DNA of 64,000 bases from positions 62,001 to 126,000 of the forward strand of contig CAMQDS010000001.1 of the NCBI GenBank assembly GCA_946999645.1. The letters run 5' to 3'. The position numbers were made by a program, and so were the translations under genes. The stretch comes from an uncultured Bacteroidales bacterium (GTDB lineage: Bacteria > Bacteroidota > Bacteroidia > Bacteroidales > UBA932). The notes under the pieces were generated by a model. The model did no database searches, had not been told where the DNA came from, and saw nothing but the letters and a program-made list of their open reading frames with translations. Below are positions 25,549 through 33,171 of this stretch, in pieces. Each line of letters starts with the position of its first letter. The stretch's first letter is position 1.

Positions 25549-26610
25549 TTACACTACTTTTGCGAGTTCTCCTGCTAAAGTCATAAAGGCTATGCCGTCA
25601 GGTCCTGATGATAGTGCTGAAGGTTCTCCAGTATCTCCGTTTTCCCTTATACTTTGAACGATAGGTATTTGTCCGAGAAGTTTGATACCTAATTTGTTCG
25701 CCATTTGAGTACCACCGTTTTCCCCGAAGATATAATATTTGTTCTGCGGAAGTTCTGCTGGAGTAAACCAAGCCATGTTTTCAACCAGACCGAAGATCTT
25801 ACGATTAATTTTTTCATTTCTGAACATATCTACTCCTTTTTCAACGTCTGCTAGAGCTACTTTTTGAGGTGTGGTTACAATAACTGCTCCTTCCATCGGA
25901 ATATCATTTACAAGGCTGATATGTATATCTCCTGTTCCTGGAGGCATATCTATAAGAAGAAAGTCAAGAATACCCCATCTTACCTGAAGAATCATTTGTT
26001 TGAGAGCATTGCTTGCCATAGGTCCTCTCCATATCAAAGCCTGTCCTGGACGGGTAAAGTAACCTATAGACATCCATTTGACTCCATATTTCTCTATAGG
26101 CATTATTATTTCTTTTCCATCTTCGTCTATTGCCTCTGGAATAGCATCTTCTGTTTTAGTCATTATTGGAACAGACGGACCATATATATCAGCATCTGCG
26201 AGTCCTACTTTGTATCCAAGTCGTGATAGGGCAACTGCAAGATTTACAGCTATTGTAGATTTACCTACTCCGCCTTTTCCTGATGCAATTCCGATTATGT
26301 GTCTTACATTGTTTACTTCATCAAGGTTAAGGTCATTTATATCAGCGTGTTTACTCTTTTGCTCCTCTTTAACTATTGCCTTTACATCTATCTGGGTTTG
26401 TTCTGGGGTTTTACGATATAAAACAGCCCTTGCACTACCTATAAGGTATTCAGTAAGTGGGTCTCTGTGTTTAGGAAATGATAGAGTAACGGTGATATTA
26501 TTATTTTTAACTATTATGTTATCAACCATTCCAAGTGACACAATATCAGTATCTCCCTTTGCTGGATGTTTTACTTCTCTAAGTAAGTCTAATATTTCGT
26601 TCTCAGTCAT
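25549..26610 (-). CDS. mrp: Mrp/ApbC/NBP35-family iron-sulfur cluster carrier P-loop ATPase
   Basis: A 353-aa protein with an N-terminal DUF59/MIP18-like domain (about 1-90), then the deviant Walker A GKGGVGKST, DADIYGPSVP, DMPPGTGDIH, and GLVENMAWFTPAE in the C-terminal region. Mrp proteins help assemble or transfer Fe-S clusters. The usual CxxC after ENM, which bridges a cluster between subunits, is absent (FTPAELPQNKYYIFG). I believe this loss is shared by other Bacteroidales homologues. It lies 11 bases after rnhB on the same strand, so it is probably co-transcribed. Confidence 0.92.
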   Translation of the reverse strand: MTENEILDLLREVKHPAKGDTDIVSLGMVDNIIVKNNNITVTLSFPKHRDPLTEYLIGSARAVLYRKTPEQTQIDVKAIVKEEQKSKHADINDLNLDEVNNVRHIIGIASGKGGVGKSTIAVNLAVALSRLGYKVGLADADIYGPSVPIMTKTEDAIPEAIDEDGKEIIMPIEKYGVKWMSIGYFTRPGQALIWRGPMASNALKQMILQVRWGILDFLLIDMPPGTGDIHISLVNDIPMEGAVIVTTPQKVALADVEKGVDMFRNEKINRKIFGLVENMAWFTPAELPQNKYYIFGENGGTQMANKLGIKLLGQIPIVQSIRENGDTGEPSALSSGPDGIAFMTLAGELAKVV

Positions 26611-26621
26611 AAAAATTTCTT

Positions 26622-27248
26622 TTATAATAAGTTATTATCCCATAGAGTATCTTCGAGTTCTTTGGGATGAAAACTCCGTCTATGCCATTCTGTATATCCT
26701 AATTTGCGTATTGCTTCTATATGCTCTTTTGTTGGGTATCCCATATTATGCTCCCAACCATAATCCGGGTATTTATTAGCTATTGACTTCATAAATTCAT
26801 CTCTATGTGTTTTTGCTAATACAGATGCCGCAGCAATAGATGTGAAAATCCCATCTCCTTTTATAAATGTTTTATATTCATATCCTTCCATAGGTTTGAA
26901 ACGATTACCGTCTATAAGTAATAAATCTGGTTTTACAGACAACTTTATTACAGCTCTCTGCATAGCCACTATAGATGCGTTAAGAATATTTATTTCGTCT
27001 ATTTCAGAAGGATATACTGCTTCTACTGCCCACGCAATAGAAACTGTTTCTATAATTTTCCGCATTTTATCCCTCTCTTTTGCACTCATTTGCTTAGAGT
27101 CGTTAAGAGTAGGAGAGGTAAAATCTCGGGGCAATATTACAGCAGCCGCAAACACAGGTCCTGCTAACGGACCTCTGCCTGCTTCATCACATCCAGCCTC
27201 AATCCGATTTTCACAATAAAAACTCTTAAGAGATATATTTTTTGCCAT
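26622..27248 (-). CDS. rnhB: Ribonuclease HII
   Basis: RNase HII nicks RNA-DNA hybrids, including single ribonucleotides in DNA. The signature GCDEAGRGPLAGPV near the N-terminus carries the first catalytic Asp and Glu. LLIDGNRF and ASVLAKTHRDEFM hold the other acidic residues. The GYPTKEH...FHP motif recognises the RNA-DNA junction. The ATG at 27248 (MAKNISL, 208 aa) is preferred over an upstream start at 27260. A TAATTTCG box, close to the -7 consensus, lies at 27275-27282. It probably forms a unit with mrp. Confidence 0.94.
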   Translation of the reverse strand: MAKNISLKSFYCENRIEAGCDEAGRGPLAGPVFAAAVILPRDFTSPTLNDSKQMSAKERDKMRKIIETVSIAWAVEAVYPSEIDEINILNASIVAMQRAVIKLSVKPDLLLIDGNRFKPMEGYEYKTFIKGDGIFTSIAAASVLAKTHRDEFMKSIANKYPDYGWEHNMGYPTKEHIEAIRKLGYTEWHRRSFHPKELEDTLWDNNLL

Positions 27249-27290
27249 ATTCAGTATCAAAGAATACCCTGTTGCGAAATTACGAATTTT

Positions 27291-27704
27291 CTATGACTTT
27301 GAGTTTTTTAATAACCTTATTATATCTTCTTTATCCTTTATTCTGGCGGATAATTCTTTATTTAGAGCTTTTAAATTGTCTATTTCCTTGTTTAATGCAA
27401 ACACTTGTTTCTCATGGTCGGAGTTTATTTTTCTAATTTTCTCTTCCATGTCGGTTTTATATTCTTCAAGTGTTGCACAACTTTCTGAATCAGGAAAGTA
27501 TCCCAAGACCAATTCTTCTGTGGAGATGTTAAGATGTTCGGCTATTTCATAGATATGACTATTTAATAGTTTGGTTTTTCCCTTTTCTATACTCCTGTAC
27601 GTTGTCCTGTCTAATCCAAGTTTCTCTGCCATTTCTTTTTGAGAAATACCTTTACTCTCTCTGTTCTGATAAATATGCTCTTTGATTTTATTATCGTCAA
27701 TCAT
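27291..27704 (-). CDS. XRE-family transcriptional regulator with C-terminal coiled coil
   Basis: A 137-aa DNA-binding protein. Residues about 8-62 form a Cro/C1-type HTH, with ISQKEMAEKLGLDRTTYRSIEKGK giving the turn and recognition helix. From about 80 to 135 the sequence is highly charged with regular hydrophobic spacing (EEKIRKINSDHEKQVFALN onward), a coiled coil that would mediate dimerisation. It has a TACTTTTG -7 box (27724-27731) and faces a repeat-rich region shared with a divergent small gene, which suggests autoregulation or control of that gene. No ligand-binding domain was seen. Confidence 0.85.
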   Translation of the reverse strand: MIDDNKIKEHIYQNRESKGISQKEMAEKLGLDRTTYRSIEKGKTKLLNSHIYEIAEHLNISTEELVLGYFPDSESCATLEEYKTDMEEKIRKINSDHEKQVFALNKEIDNLKALNKELSARIKDKEDIIRLLKNSKS

Positions 27705-27723
27705 CCCCGATAAACTATTTTTT

Positions 27724-27731
27724 CAAAAGTA
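27724..27731 (-). promoter_or_regulatory. -7 promoter box for the XRE regulator
   Basis: On the minus strand this reads TACTTTTG, an exact TAnnTTTG match, about 20 bases before the ATG at 27704. The TTTTTAT repeats begin 11 bases beyond it, in the -33 region, where a bound repressor could block initiation. Confidence 0.5.
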
Positions 27732-27741
27732 GTTCGGTTAA

Positions 27742-27841
27742 TTTTTATTAATGGAAGAGTTTTTATCTTCAAAGATGTGTTTTTATCATCATTTTATTTA
27801 AAAATCATATTTTTATTTAATAAAGATGATTTTTATACATC
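27742..27841. repeat. Phased TTTTTAT repeats upstream of the XRE regulator
   Basis: TTTTTAT occurs at 27742, 27760, 27780, 27810 and 27830, with spacings of 18, 20, 30 and 20 bp, close to multiples of the helical turn. The blocks 27760-27790 and 27810-27841 are two copies of a roughly 31-bp direct repeat: TTTTTAT, 4-5 bases, AAAGATG, 1-2 bases, TTTTTAT, then CATC. They may be operators or a bent-DNA element. Confidence 0.55.
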
Positions 27842-27851
27842 AAAAAGGGCA

Positions 27852-27892
27852 GTATATACCACCTTTTATCAATTCTTAATTCAGGTATATAC
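27852..27892. promoter_or_regulatory. Twin GTATATAC palindromes (candidate operators)
   Basis: GTATATACC (27852-27860) and GGTATATAC (27884-27892) form a 9-bp inverted repeat. Each half holds the self-complementary octamer GTATATAC. The octamer centres are 33 bp apart, about three helical turns. They lie 35-75 bases before the small HTH-like gene and could bind it or the XRE protein. Confidence 0.45.
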
Positions 27893-27926
27893 AATTTTGT
27901 ACCATACTATAAAATTAAACTATGTT

Positions 27927-28160
27927 ATGGATACTGATTCTCTGCAACGCTCGTATGAAATATTTTCTAAAATGCTTTTGGAAGATAAAATTTTCATGGA
28001 TAAGGATATTACCTTTTCATTAATCTGTTTTGCTATAAAGGCAAATAGAAAAGAATTGAATAAACTTATTAAAAAGGAACTTGGTTTGACCGGTCCTGAA
28101 CTTATGAAATTGTATCGTTCAATGGAGTTCGAAAGGATTATTGATAAATACAAAATATAA
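27927..28160 (+). CDS. Small HTH-like protein (AraC-type half domain)
   Basis: A 77-aa protein from the ATG at 27927 (MDTDSLQRS). The open frame extends 50 codons further upstream but that part overlaps the palindromes and is AT-rich, so it is unlikely to be translated. Residues about 25-70 (FSLICFAIKANRKELNKLI, then GLTGPELMKLYRSME) resemble the first helix-turn-helix of AraC-family domains up to the yR motif. It would be a half-size DNA-binding protein. It is divergent from the XRE gene. Function unknown. A structural or family search would be needed to confirm the HTH. Confidence 0.6.
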   Translation: MDTDSLQRSYEIFSKMLLEDKIFMDKDITFSLICFAIKANRKELNKLIKKELGLTGPELMKLYRSMEFERIIDKYKI

Positions 28161-28169
28161 AGTGAGCTA

Positions 28170-28202
28170 TATTGTTATTGGATTATTAATTTATTAGATT
28201 TG
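28170..28202 (+). promoter_or_regulatory. Promoter for the EF-G2-like gene
   Basis: TAGATTTG (28195-28202) matches TAnnTTTG exactly. TATTG (28170-28174) lies 20 bases upstream as a partial -33 box. The leader would be about 58 bases, longer than at most genes here. Confidence 0.5.
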
Positions 28203-28266
28203 TAGAGGTGTCTAACACAAACCACTTATAACTAACATGAACTATTATTAATAACACAATTCAATT

Positions 28267-30420
28267 ATGAAAACTTATAACACTAAAGACATCCGGAATG
28301 TGGTCCTACTTGGCAGTTCTAAGTCAGGTAAGACCACGTTAGCGGAAGCGATGCTTTTTGAAGGAAAGGTTATTGAACGTAGAGGTTCTGTAGAGAATAA
28401 AAATACAGTATCTGATAATACGGAATTTGAACAGGCCAATCAAAAATCTGTCTATGCTACTCCGCTTTATGCAGAGTTTATGGATACTAAGTTCAATATA
28501 ATTGATGCACCTGGTTCAGATGATTTCAGTGGGGGAGCGATTGCTGCTTTTAAAGTGTGTGAAAACGGAGTCCTCGTTATAAATGCACAGCAAGGTGTGG
28601 AGGTAGGAACGGAAATTTTTGCACGCTATGCTGCTGATTATAATGTTCCTCTCATCGTTGCCGTTAATCAGTTAGATTCGGAAAAAGCTGACTGGGATCG
28701 TACGATTTCTTCTTTGAGAGAAACTTTTGGCTCAAAACCAGTTATTATACAATTTCCAGTCAATCCAGGACCTGGATTTAATGGCTTTATCGATGTTCTT
28801 AAACAGAAGTACTATATATTTAAGGACGAAAATGGTACTCGTGAAGAGGTAGAAATTCCTCAAGAGTATGCTGATGATGTCGCTATGTTACGTCAGGAAT
28901 TGATTGAAAAGGCTGCTGAAGGTGATGATTCTCTTATGGAAAAATATTTTGAAGATTCTTCACTCAGTGAGGACGAAATACGTAAAGGACTTGGATATGG
29001 AATTAATAGGGGAGAGGCAATGCCAGTGTTCTGTTTATCAGCAAAGAAGGATATAGGTGTTAAGAGATTAATGGAATTTACTATTAAGACAGCATATTCT
29101 CCTTATGGCTCGATTGAAAAATCATTGGAAGGAAATGATATTAAATGTGTTCCAGAAGGTCCTGTAAGTATCTTTATTTATAAAACAAATGAAGAACCGC
29201 ATTTAGGTGATGTTTCATATTTTAAAGTTATGAGCGGTACTCTTAGAGAAGGAATTGACCTTATAAATCCTGAAACAGGTAATTCGGAACGTCTTTCTGC
29301 TATCTATGCAGTTGCTGGTTCTAAAAAGGAAAAAGTTTCTCAAATATGTGCAGGAGATATTGGGTGTGTTATGAAATTGAAAAATGGAAAGACAGATTCT
29401 ACTCTTGCAGAAGCGGGCTGTGAAGCTATACAACACATGGTCTTCCCTGATGCTAAATATCGTTGTGCTGTTAAAGCTAAGGATAAAAATGATGAAGCAA
29501 AGTTAGGTGAAGCATTGAATAGGATAGCCGCACAAGATCCTACTATACACGTTGAATATTCTAAGGAATTGAAGCAGACTATACTAAGCGGTCAAGGGGA
29601 ACAACATATAAACTTGGTGAAGTGGCGTATTAACAATGAGTTTAAATTAGAAATTGTACTTGAGGCACCTAAGATTCCATACCGAGAGACTATTACCAAG
29701 GTTGCAACGGCGCAATATCGTCATAAGAAACAATCCGGAGGTGCAGGACAGTTTGGTGAAGTACATCTTCTTATCTGCCCTATTGTAGAGGGTGTTCCTT
29801 TTACCAATAAATTTAAAATTGGTGGTAAGGATACCATTCTTAATATAAAATCTCAAGAATCGTTTGATTTGGAATGGGGTGGAAAATTAGAATTTTATAA
29901 TTGCATAGTCGGAGGTGCAATCGATGCAGGATTTATGCCTGCAATCCTGAAGGGAATTAACGAAAAGATGACAGAAGGACCTCTTACCGGATCTTATGCA
30001 AGGGATATACGTGTATATGTTTACGATGGGAAAATGCATCCTGTAGACTCTAAGGAAATAGCCTTTATTCTTGCTGCAAGAAATGCTTTTAAAGAGGCTT
30101 TTAGAAATGCTGGACCGAAGATTATGGAGCCTATTTATAATGTTGATATTATGACTCCTAATGATTATGTAGGACCTTGTATGTCTGATTTAAATGGTCG
30201 TAGGGGTGTGATAGTAAATCAGGATATGGAAAAAGGATTTACAGTTCTGCACGCCAGAGTCCCTCTTGCTGAAATGTATAGATATTCTACCGCATTGAGT
30301 TCTTTGACAGGAGGTTCTGCAACGTTTACTATGAAATTTGCAGATTATCAACAAGTCCCTGCTGATGTCCAAACTAAGTTGCTTCAGGCATATGCAGAAA
30401 AAGAAAAGGATGAAGAGTAG
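28267..30420 (+). CDS. EF-G paralogue lacking the GTPase catalytic histidine (EF-G2 type)
   Basis: A 717-aa protein with the full EF-G domain order. The G domain has P-loop GSSKSGKTT (16-24). The switch I motif (RGITI in EF-G) is missing. G3 reads DAPGSDDF (80-87), with Ser84 where EF-G has the catalytic His of DTPGHVDF. G4 is NQLD (134-137), not NKMD. Domains II-V follow, including GGAGQFGEVHLLI in domain IV and a domain V ending near ADYQQVP. The changes match the Bacteroides EF-G2 type, reported to support translation without GTP hydrolysis and to matter under nutrient limitation and in gut colonisation. Equivalent function here is inferred. It has its own promoter and is convergent with mutS. 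Confidence 0.9.
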   Translation: MKTYNTKDIRNVVLLGSSKSGKTTLAEAMLFEGKVIERRGSVENKNTVSDNTEFEQANQKSVYATPLYAEFMDTKFNIIDAPGSDDFSGGAIAAFKVCENGVLVINAQQGVEVGTEIFARYAADYNVPLIVAVNQLDSEKADWDRTISSLRETFGSKPVIIQFPVNPGPGFNGFIDVLKQKYYIFKDENGTREEVEIPQEYADDVAMLRQELIEKAAEGDDSLMEKYFEDSSLSEDEIRKGLGYGINRGEAMPVFCLSAKKDIGVKRLMEFTIKTAYSPYGSIEKSLEGNDIKCVPEGPVSIFIYKTNEEPHLGDVSYFKVMSGTLREGIDLINPETGNSERLSAIYAVAGSKKEKVSQICAGDIGCVMKLKNGKTDSTLAEAGCEAIQHMVFPDAKYRCAVKAKDKNDEAKLGEALNRIAAQDPTIHVEYSKELKQTILSGQGEQHINLVKWRINNEFKLEIVLEAPKIPYRETITKVATAQYRHKKQSGGAGQFGEVHLLICPIVEGVPFTNKFKIGGKDTILNIKSQESFDLEWGGKLEFYNCIVGGAIDAGFMPAILKGINEKMTEGPLTGSYARDIRVYVYDGKMHPVDSKEIAFILAARNAFKEAFRNAGPKIMEPIYNVDIMTPNDYVGPCMSDLNGRRGVIVNQDMEKGFTVLHARVPLAEMYRYSTALSSLTGGSATFTMKFADYQQVPADVQTKLLQAYAEKEKDEE

Positions 30421-30422
30421 TT

Positions 30423-33080
30423 TTACATTCCAAGTTCTCTCTTCATATTACGGATTAAATCAAAAGCCTGTAATGGTGTCATATTATTGATATCTGCATC
30501 TTTTAATCTATCCCTTAAGGAAGCAAGAGTTGGATCTTCTAACTGAAATAATGATAATTGAATGGAGCCGTCACTTTCGACGGTTCCTTCTTTTATATTA
30601 TATGCTTTCTTTATTGTTCCGAAATCTTGTTTGCATGCAGCCTTTTCTGAAATAGATTTACCTGACATTGCTTCAAGAGATGAAAGTGTTTTTTCTGCTG
30701 ATTCCAAGACTTCATGCGGCATTCCTGCAAGTCTTGCTACATGTATTCCGAAACTATGTGCAGTACCGCCTTTTAGAAGTTTCCTCAGGAAAATAACCTG
30801 TTTACCAACCTCTTTAACCGAAATATGATAATTCTTAATGCGTGGATATAACTCCTCTAAATCATTAAGTTCGTGATAATGAGTTGCAAATAATGTCTTA
30901 GCTCCCTTTCCATATTCATGGATATATTCAACAATGGCACGAGCAATGGACATCCCATCGTATGTGGATGTGCCTCGACCTATTTCATCTAATAATACGA
31001 GAGAGCGTTGAGATATATTATGTAGAATCATAGAAGTTTCCAACATCTCAACCATAAAGGTAGATTCACCTCTTGATATATTGTCGGATGCTCCTACACG
31101 CGTGAATATTTTGTCGCAATATCCTATTTTTGCTGATGTCGCGGGAACAAAGGATCCGATTTGTGCAAGTAAGACAATAAGTGCTGTTTGACGAAGAAGA
31201 GCTGATTTACCTGCCATATTAGGACCGGTCAATATCATGATTTGCTCGTCTTTTGAATCTATGAAAATATCGTTCGGCACATATTCTTCTCCTGGTTTCA
31301 TCAGAGTTTCAATCACAGGATGTCTTCCGCCTTTTATATTAATTGTAAGGCTATTATCTATCTGGGGTCTGCAATACTTATTCAATAACGCAAGTTCGGC
31401 AAATCCTGCCAATACATCTAATCTCGCTATTTTTAATGAATCGCTTTGAATTGTGTCTATATAAGTCTGTATATGTGAAACTAAATTTGTATAAATATTA
31501 GCTTCTATTACATATATTTTTTCTTCGGCACCTAATATCTGTTGTTCATAGTCTTTAAGTTCATCGGTTATATACCTTTCTGCATTTACTAAGGTTTGTT
31601 TACGTATCCATTCTTGTGGAACTTTATCCTTATAAGCATTCCTTACTTCGATGTAATAACCGAATACATTATTATATCCTATTTTTAGAGAAGGAATACC
31701 AGACCTTTCGCTTTCTCTCTGCTGCATATTCAGTAGGTACTCTTTTCCTCCATGAGCAATACTACGCAATCTGTCTAATTCTTCATTAAAACCTGAAGCT
31801 ATTACTTCTCCCTTACCTATAGCAACCGCAGTTTCTTCAGATATAGTGGCTTGAATCTCTTCCAGTAAAGAATCACATCCGTCTAAGGTGCTGCATATTA
31901 GTTCTAAATCTTCAGAACCTTTACCTGTACATAGTTCCCGTAATGGTTTTATCTGTGAAAGACCACGTTTTAATTGCAATACTTCTTTCGGCCCGATTTT
32001 TCCTGTAGCAGCTCTTGAGATTATTCTCTCAAGGTCTCCTATATCTCCTATATGCTCCTTTACTTGTTCTAATAGGTCTTTATGCTCAACAAAATATGAT
32101 ATTACATTATAGCGTGAGTTAAGTTCTTCTAAATCCATTATTGGCATAGTTAGCCAACTTCGCAGCAGTCTTGCCCCCATTGGAGAAGAACATTTATCAA
32201 TGACATCAACAAGTGATACTCCGTCACGTCCTGATGCGGCTGAAAAAATTTCTAAGTTTCTGAATGTGAACTTGTCCATCCATACAAACTGGTCTTTGTC
32301 TATTCTGGAAACAGAGCAAATATTTTTAAGACCGATGTGTTGGGTTTGTTCTAAATAAACTAAAAGAGCTCCTGCACAGCAAATCCCTATGGGCGCCATG
32401 TCTATTGCAAAACCTTTCAGTGATTCAACACCGAATTGCTTTTTTAATTTTTCTTCGGCAGCGTCATATACGAAAGCCCACTCTTCTACTGTGGATACGT
32501 ACAGATTACTTCCAAATATGTTTTTTATTGATTTTTCACTCCCTTTGGTTACTACAATTTCATTTGGCTTAAATGAACTGAGTAGAGTGCCTATATATTC
32601 AGGAGACCCTTGAGTAAGTTTGAATGTTCCAGTTGAAACGTCTAAAAAAGCAACCCCGCAGATGTTTTTTTCGAAATGTATACCTGCTAAGAAATTGTGT
32701 TCTTTTTGTTCGAGCATGTCATCGCTAAAAGCAATGCCGGGTGTTATAAGTTCCGTTACTCCTCGCTTAACTAATTTGCGTCCACAGAGTTTTGGATCTT
32801 CCAGTTGATCACAAACAGCCACTTTATACCCTGCCCGTACTAACTTAGGAAGATATGTATCAATAGCATGGTGTGGAAAACCTGCCATAGGTACTCTCTC
32901 CTTTTCCCCATTGCTCTTCTTTGTGAGTACAAGTCCCAAGACTTTACTTGCGAGCAAGGCATCATCAGAATATGTTTCATAGAAATCTCCAACTCTATAA
33001 AGCAGAATTGCTTCGGGATGTTGGGCTTTTACAGAAAAAAATTGTTTAATAAGCGGAGTATCTTCAATTATCTTAGTCAT
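30423..33080 (-). CDS. mutS: DNA mismatch repair protein MutS
   Basis: MutS recognises mismatches and, as an ABC-type ATPase, starts mismatch repair. The N-terminal mismatch-binding domain has LLYRVGDFYETYSDDA, which contains the FxE wedge motif. Connector, lever and clamp domains follow. The ATPase has Walker A LTGPNMAGKS (near 618-625), DEIGRGTSTYDG with Walker B, and FATHYHEL. The C-terminus ends with a helix-turn-helix dimer region. The 885-aa length is normal. Its -7 box (TAAATTTG, minus strand) is back to back with the promoter of the glycosyltransferase gene. Confidence 0.97.
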   Translation of the reverse strand: MTKIIEDTPLIKQFFSVKAQHPEAILLYRVGDFYETYSDDALLASKVLGLVLTKKSNGEKERVPMAGFPHHAIDTYLPKLVRAGYKVAVCDQLEDPKLCGRKLVKRGVTELITPGIAFSDDMLEQKEHNFLAGIHFEKNICGVAFLDVSTGTFKLTQGSPEYIGTLLSSFKPNEIVVTKGSEKSIKNIFGSNLYVSTVEEWAFVYDAAEEKLKKQFGVESLKGFAIDMAPIGICCAGALLVYLEQTQHIGLKNICSVSRIDKDQFVWMDKFTFRNLEIFSAASGRDGVSLVDVIDKCSSPMGARLLRSWLTMPIMDLEELNSRYNVISYFVEHKDLLEQVKEHIGDIGDLERIISRAATGKIGPKEVLQLKRGLSQIKPLRELCTGKGSEDLELICSTLDGCDSLLEEIQATISEETAVAIGKGEVIASGFNEELDRLRSIAHGGKEYLLNMQQRESERSGIPSLKIGYNNVFGYYIEVRNAYKDKVPQEWIRKQTLVNAERYITDELKDYEQQILGAEEKIYVIEANIYTNLVSHIQTYIDTIQSDSLKIARLDVLAGFAELALLNKYCRPQIDNSLTINIKGGRHPVIETLMKPGEEYVPNDIFIDSKDEQIMILTGPNMAGKSALLRQTALIVLLAQIGSFVPATSAKIGYCDKIFTRVGASDNISRGESTFMVEMLETSMILHNISQRSLVLLDEIGRGTSTYDGMSIARAIVEYIHEYGKGAKTLFATHYHELNDLEELYPRIKNYHISVKEVGKQVIFLRKLLKGGTAHSFGIHVARLAGMPHEVLESAEKTLSSLEAMSGKSISEKAACKQDFGTIKKAYNIKEGTVESDGSIQLSLFQLEDPTLASLRDRLKDADINNMTPLQAFDLIRNMKRELGM

Positions 33081-33104
33081 CTACCAAATAAAATCCAATT
33101 CTTA

Positions 33105-33132
33105 CAAATTTACAATTATTTCTGTAAATTTG
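33105..33132. promoter_or_regulatory. Back-to-back promoters for mutS and the glycosyltransferase gene
   Basis: CAAATTTA (33105-33112) and TAAATTTG (33125-33132) are a perfect inverted repeat with a 12-base spacer. Each is an exact TAnnTTTG -7 box on its own strand, facing outward. The starts would be near 33098 and 33139. The -33 region of each promoter overlaps the other's -7 box, so the two may compete. Confidence 0.6.
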
Positions 33133-33171
33133 TTGCCGCATAAAATTCAATATATCAGGGAAATTATAGTT

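Noticed and set aside
25529..25550. AATAGGG / CCCTATT hairpin at the rsmA end as a terminator
   Set aside because: The stem is only 7 bp, includes the stop codon, and has no T-run on either side.
27777..27926. Upstream extension of the small HTH gene by 50 codons
   Set aside because: It runs through the repeats and the GTATATAC palindromes and has AT-rich, non-protein-like composition; the ATG at 27927 is more likely.
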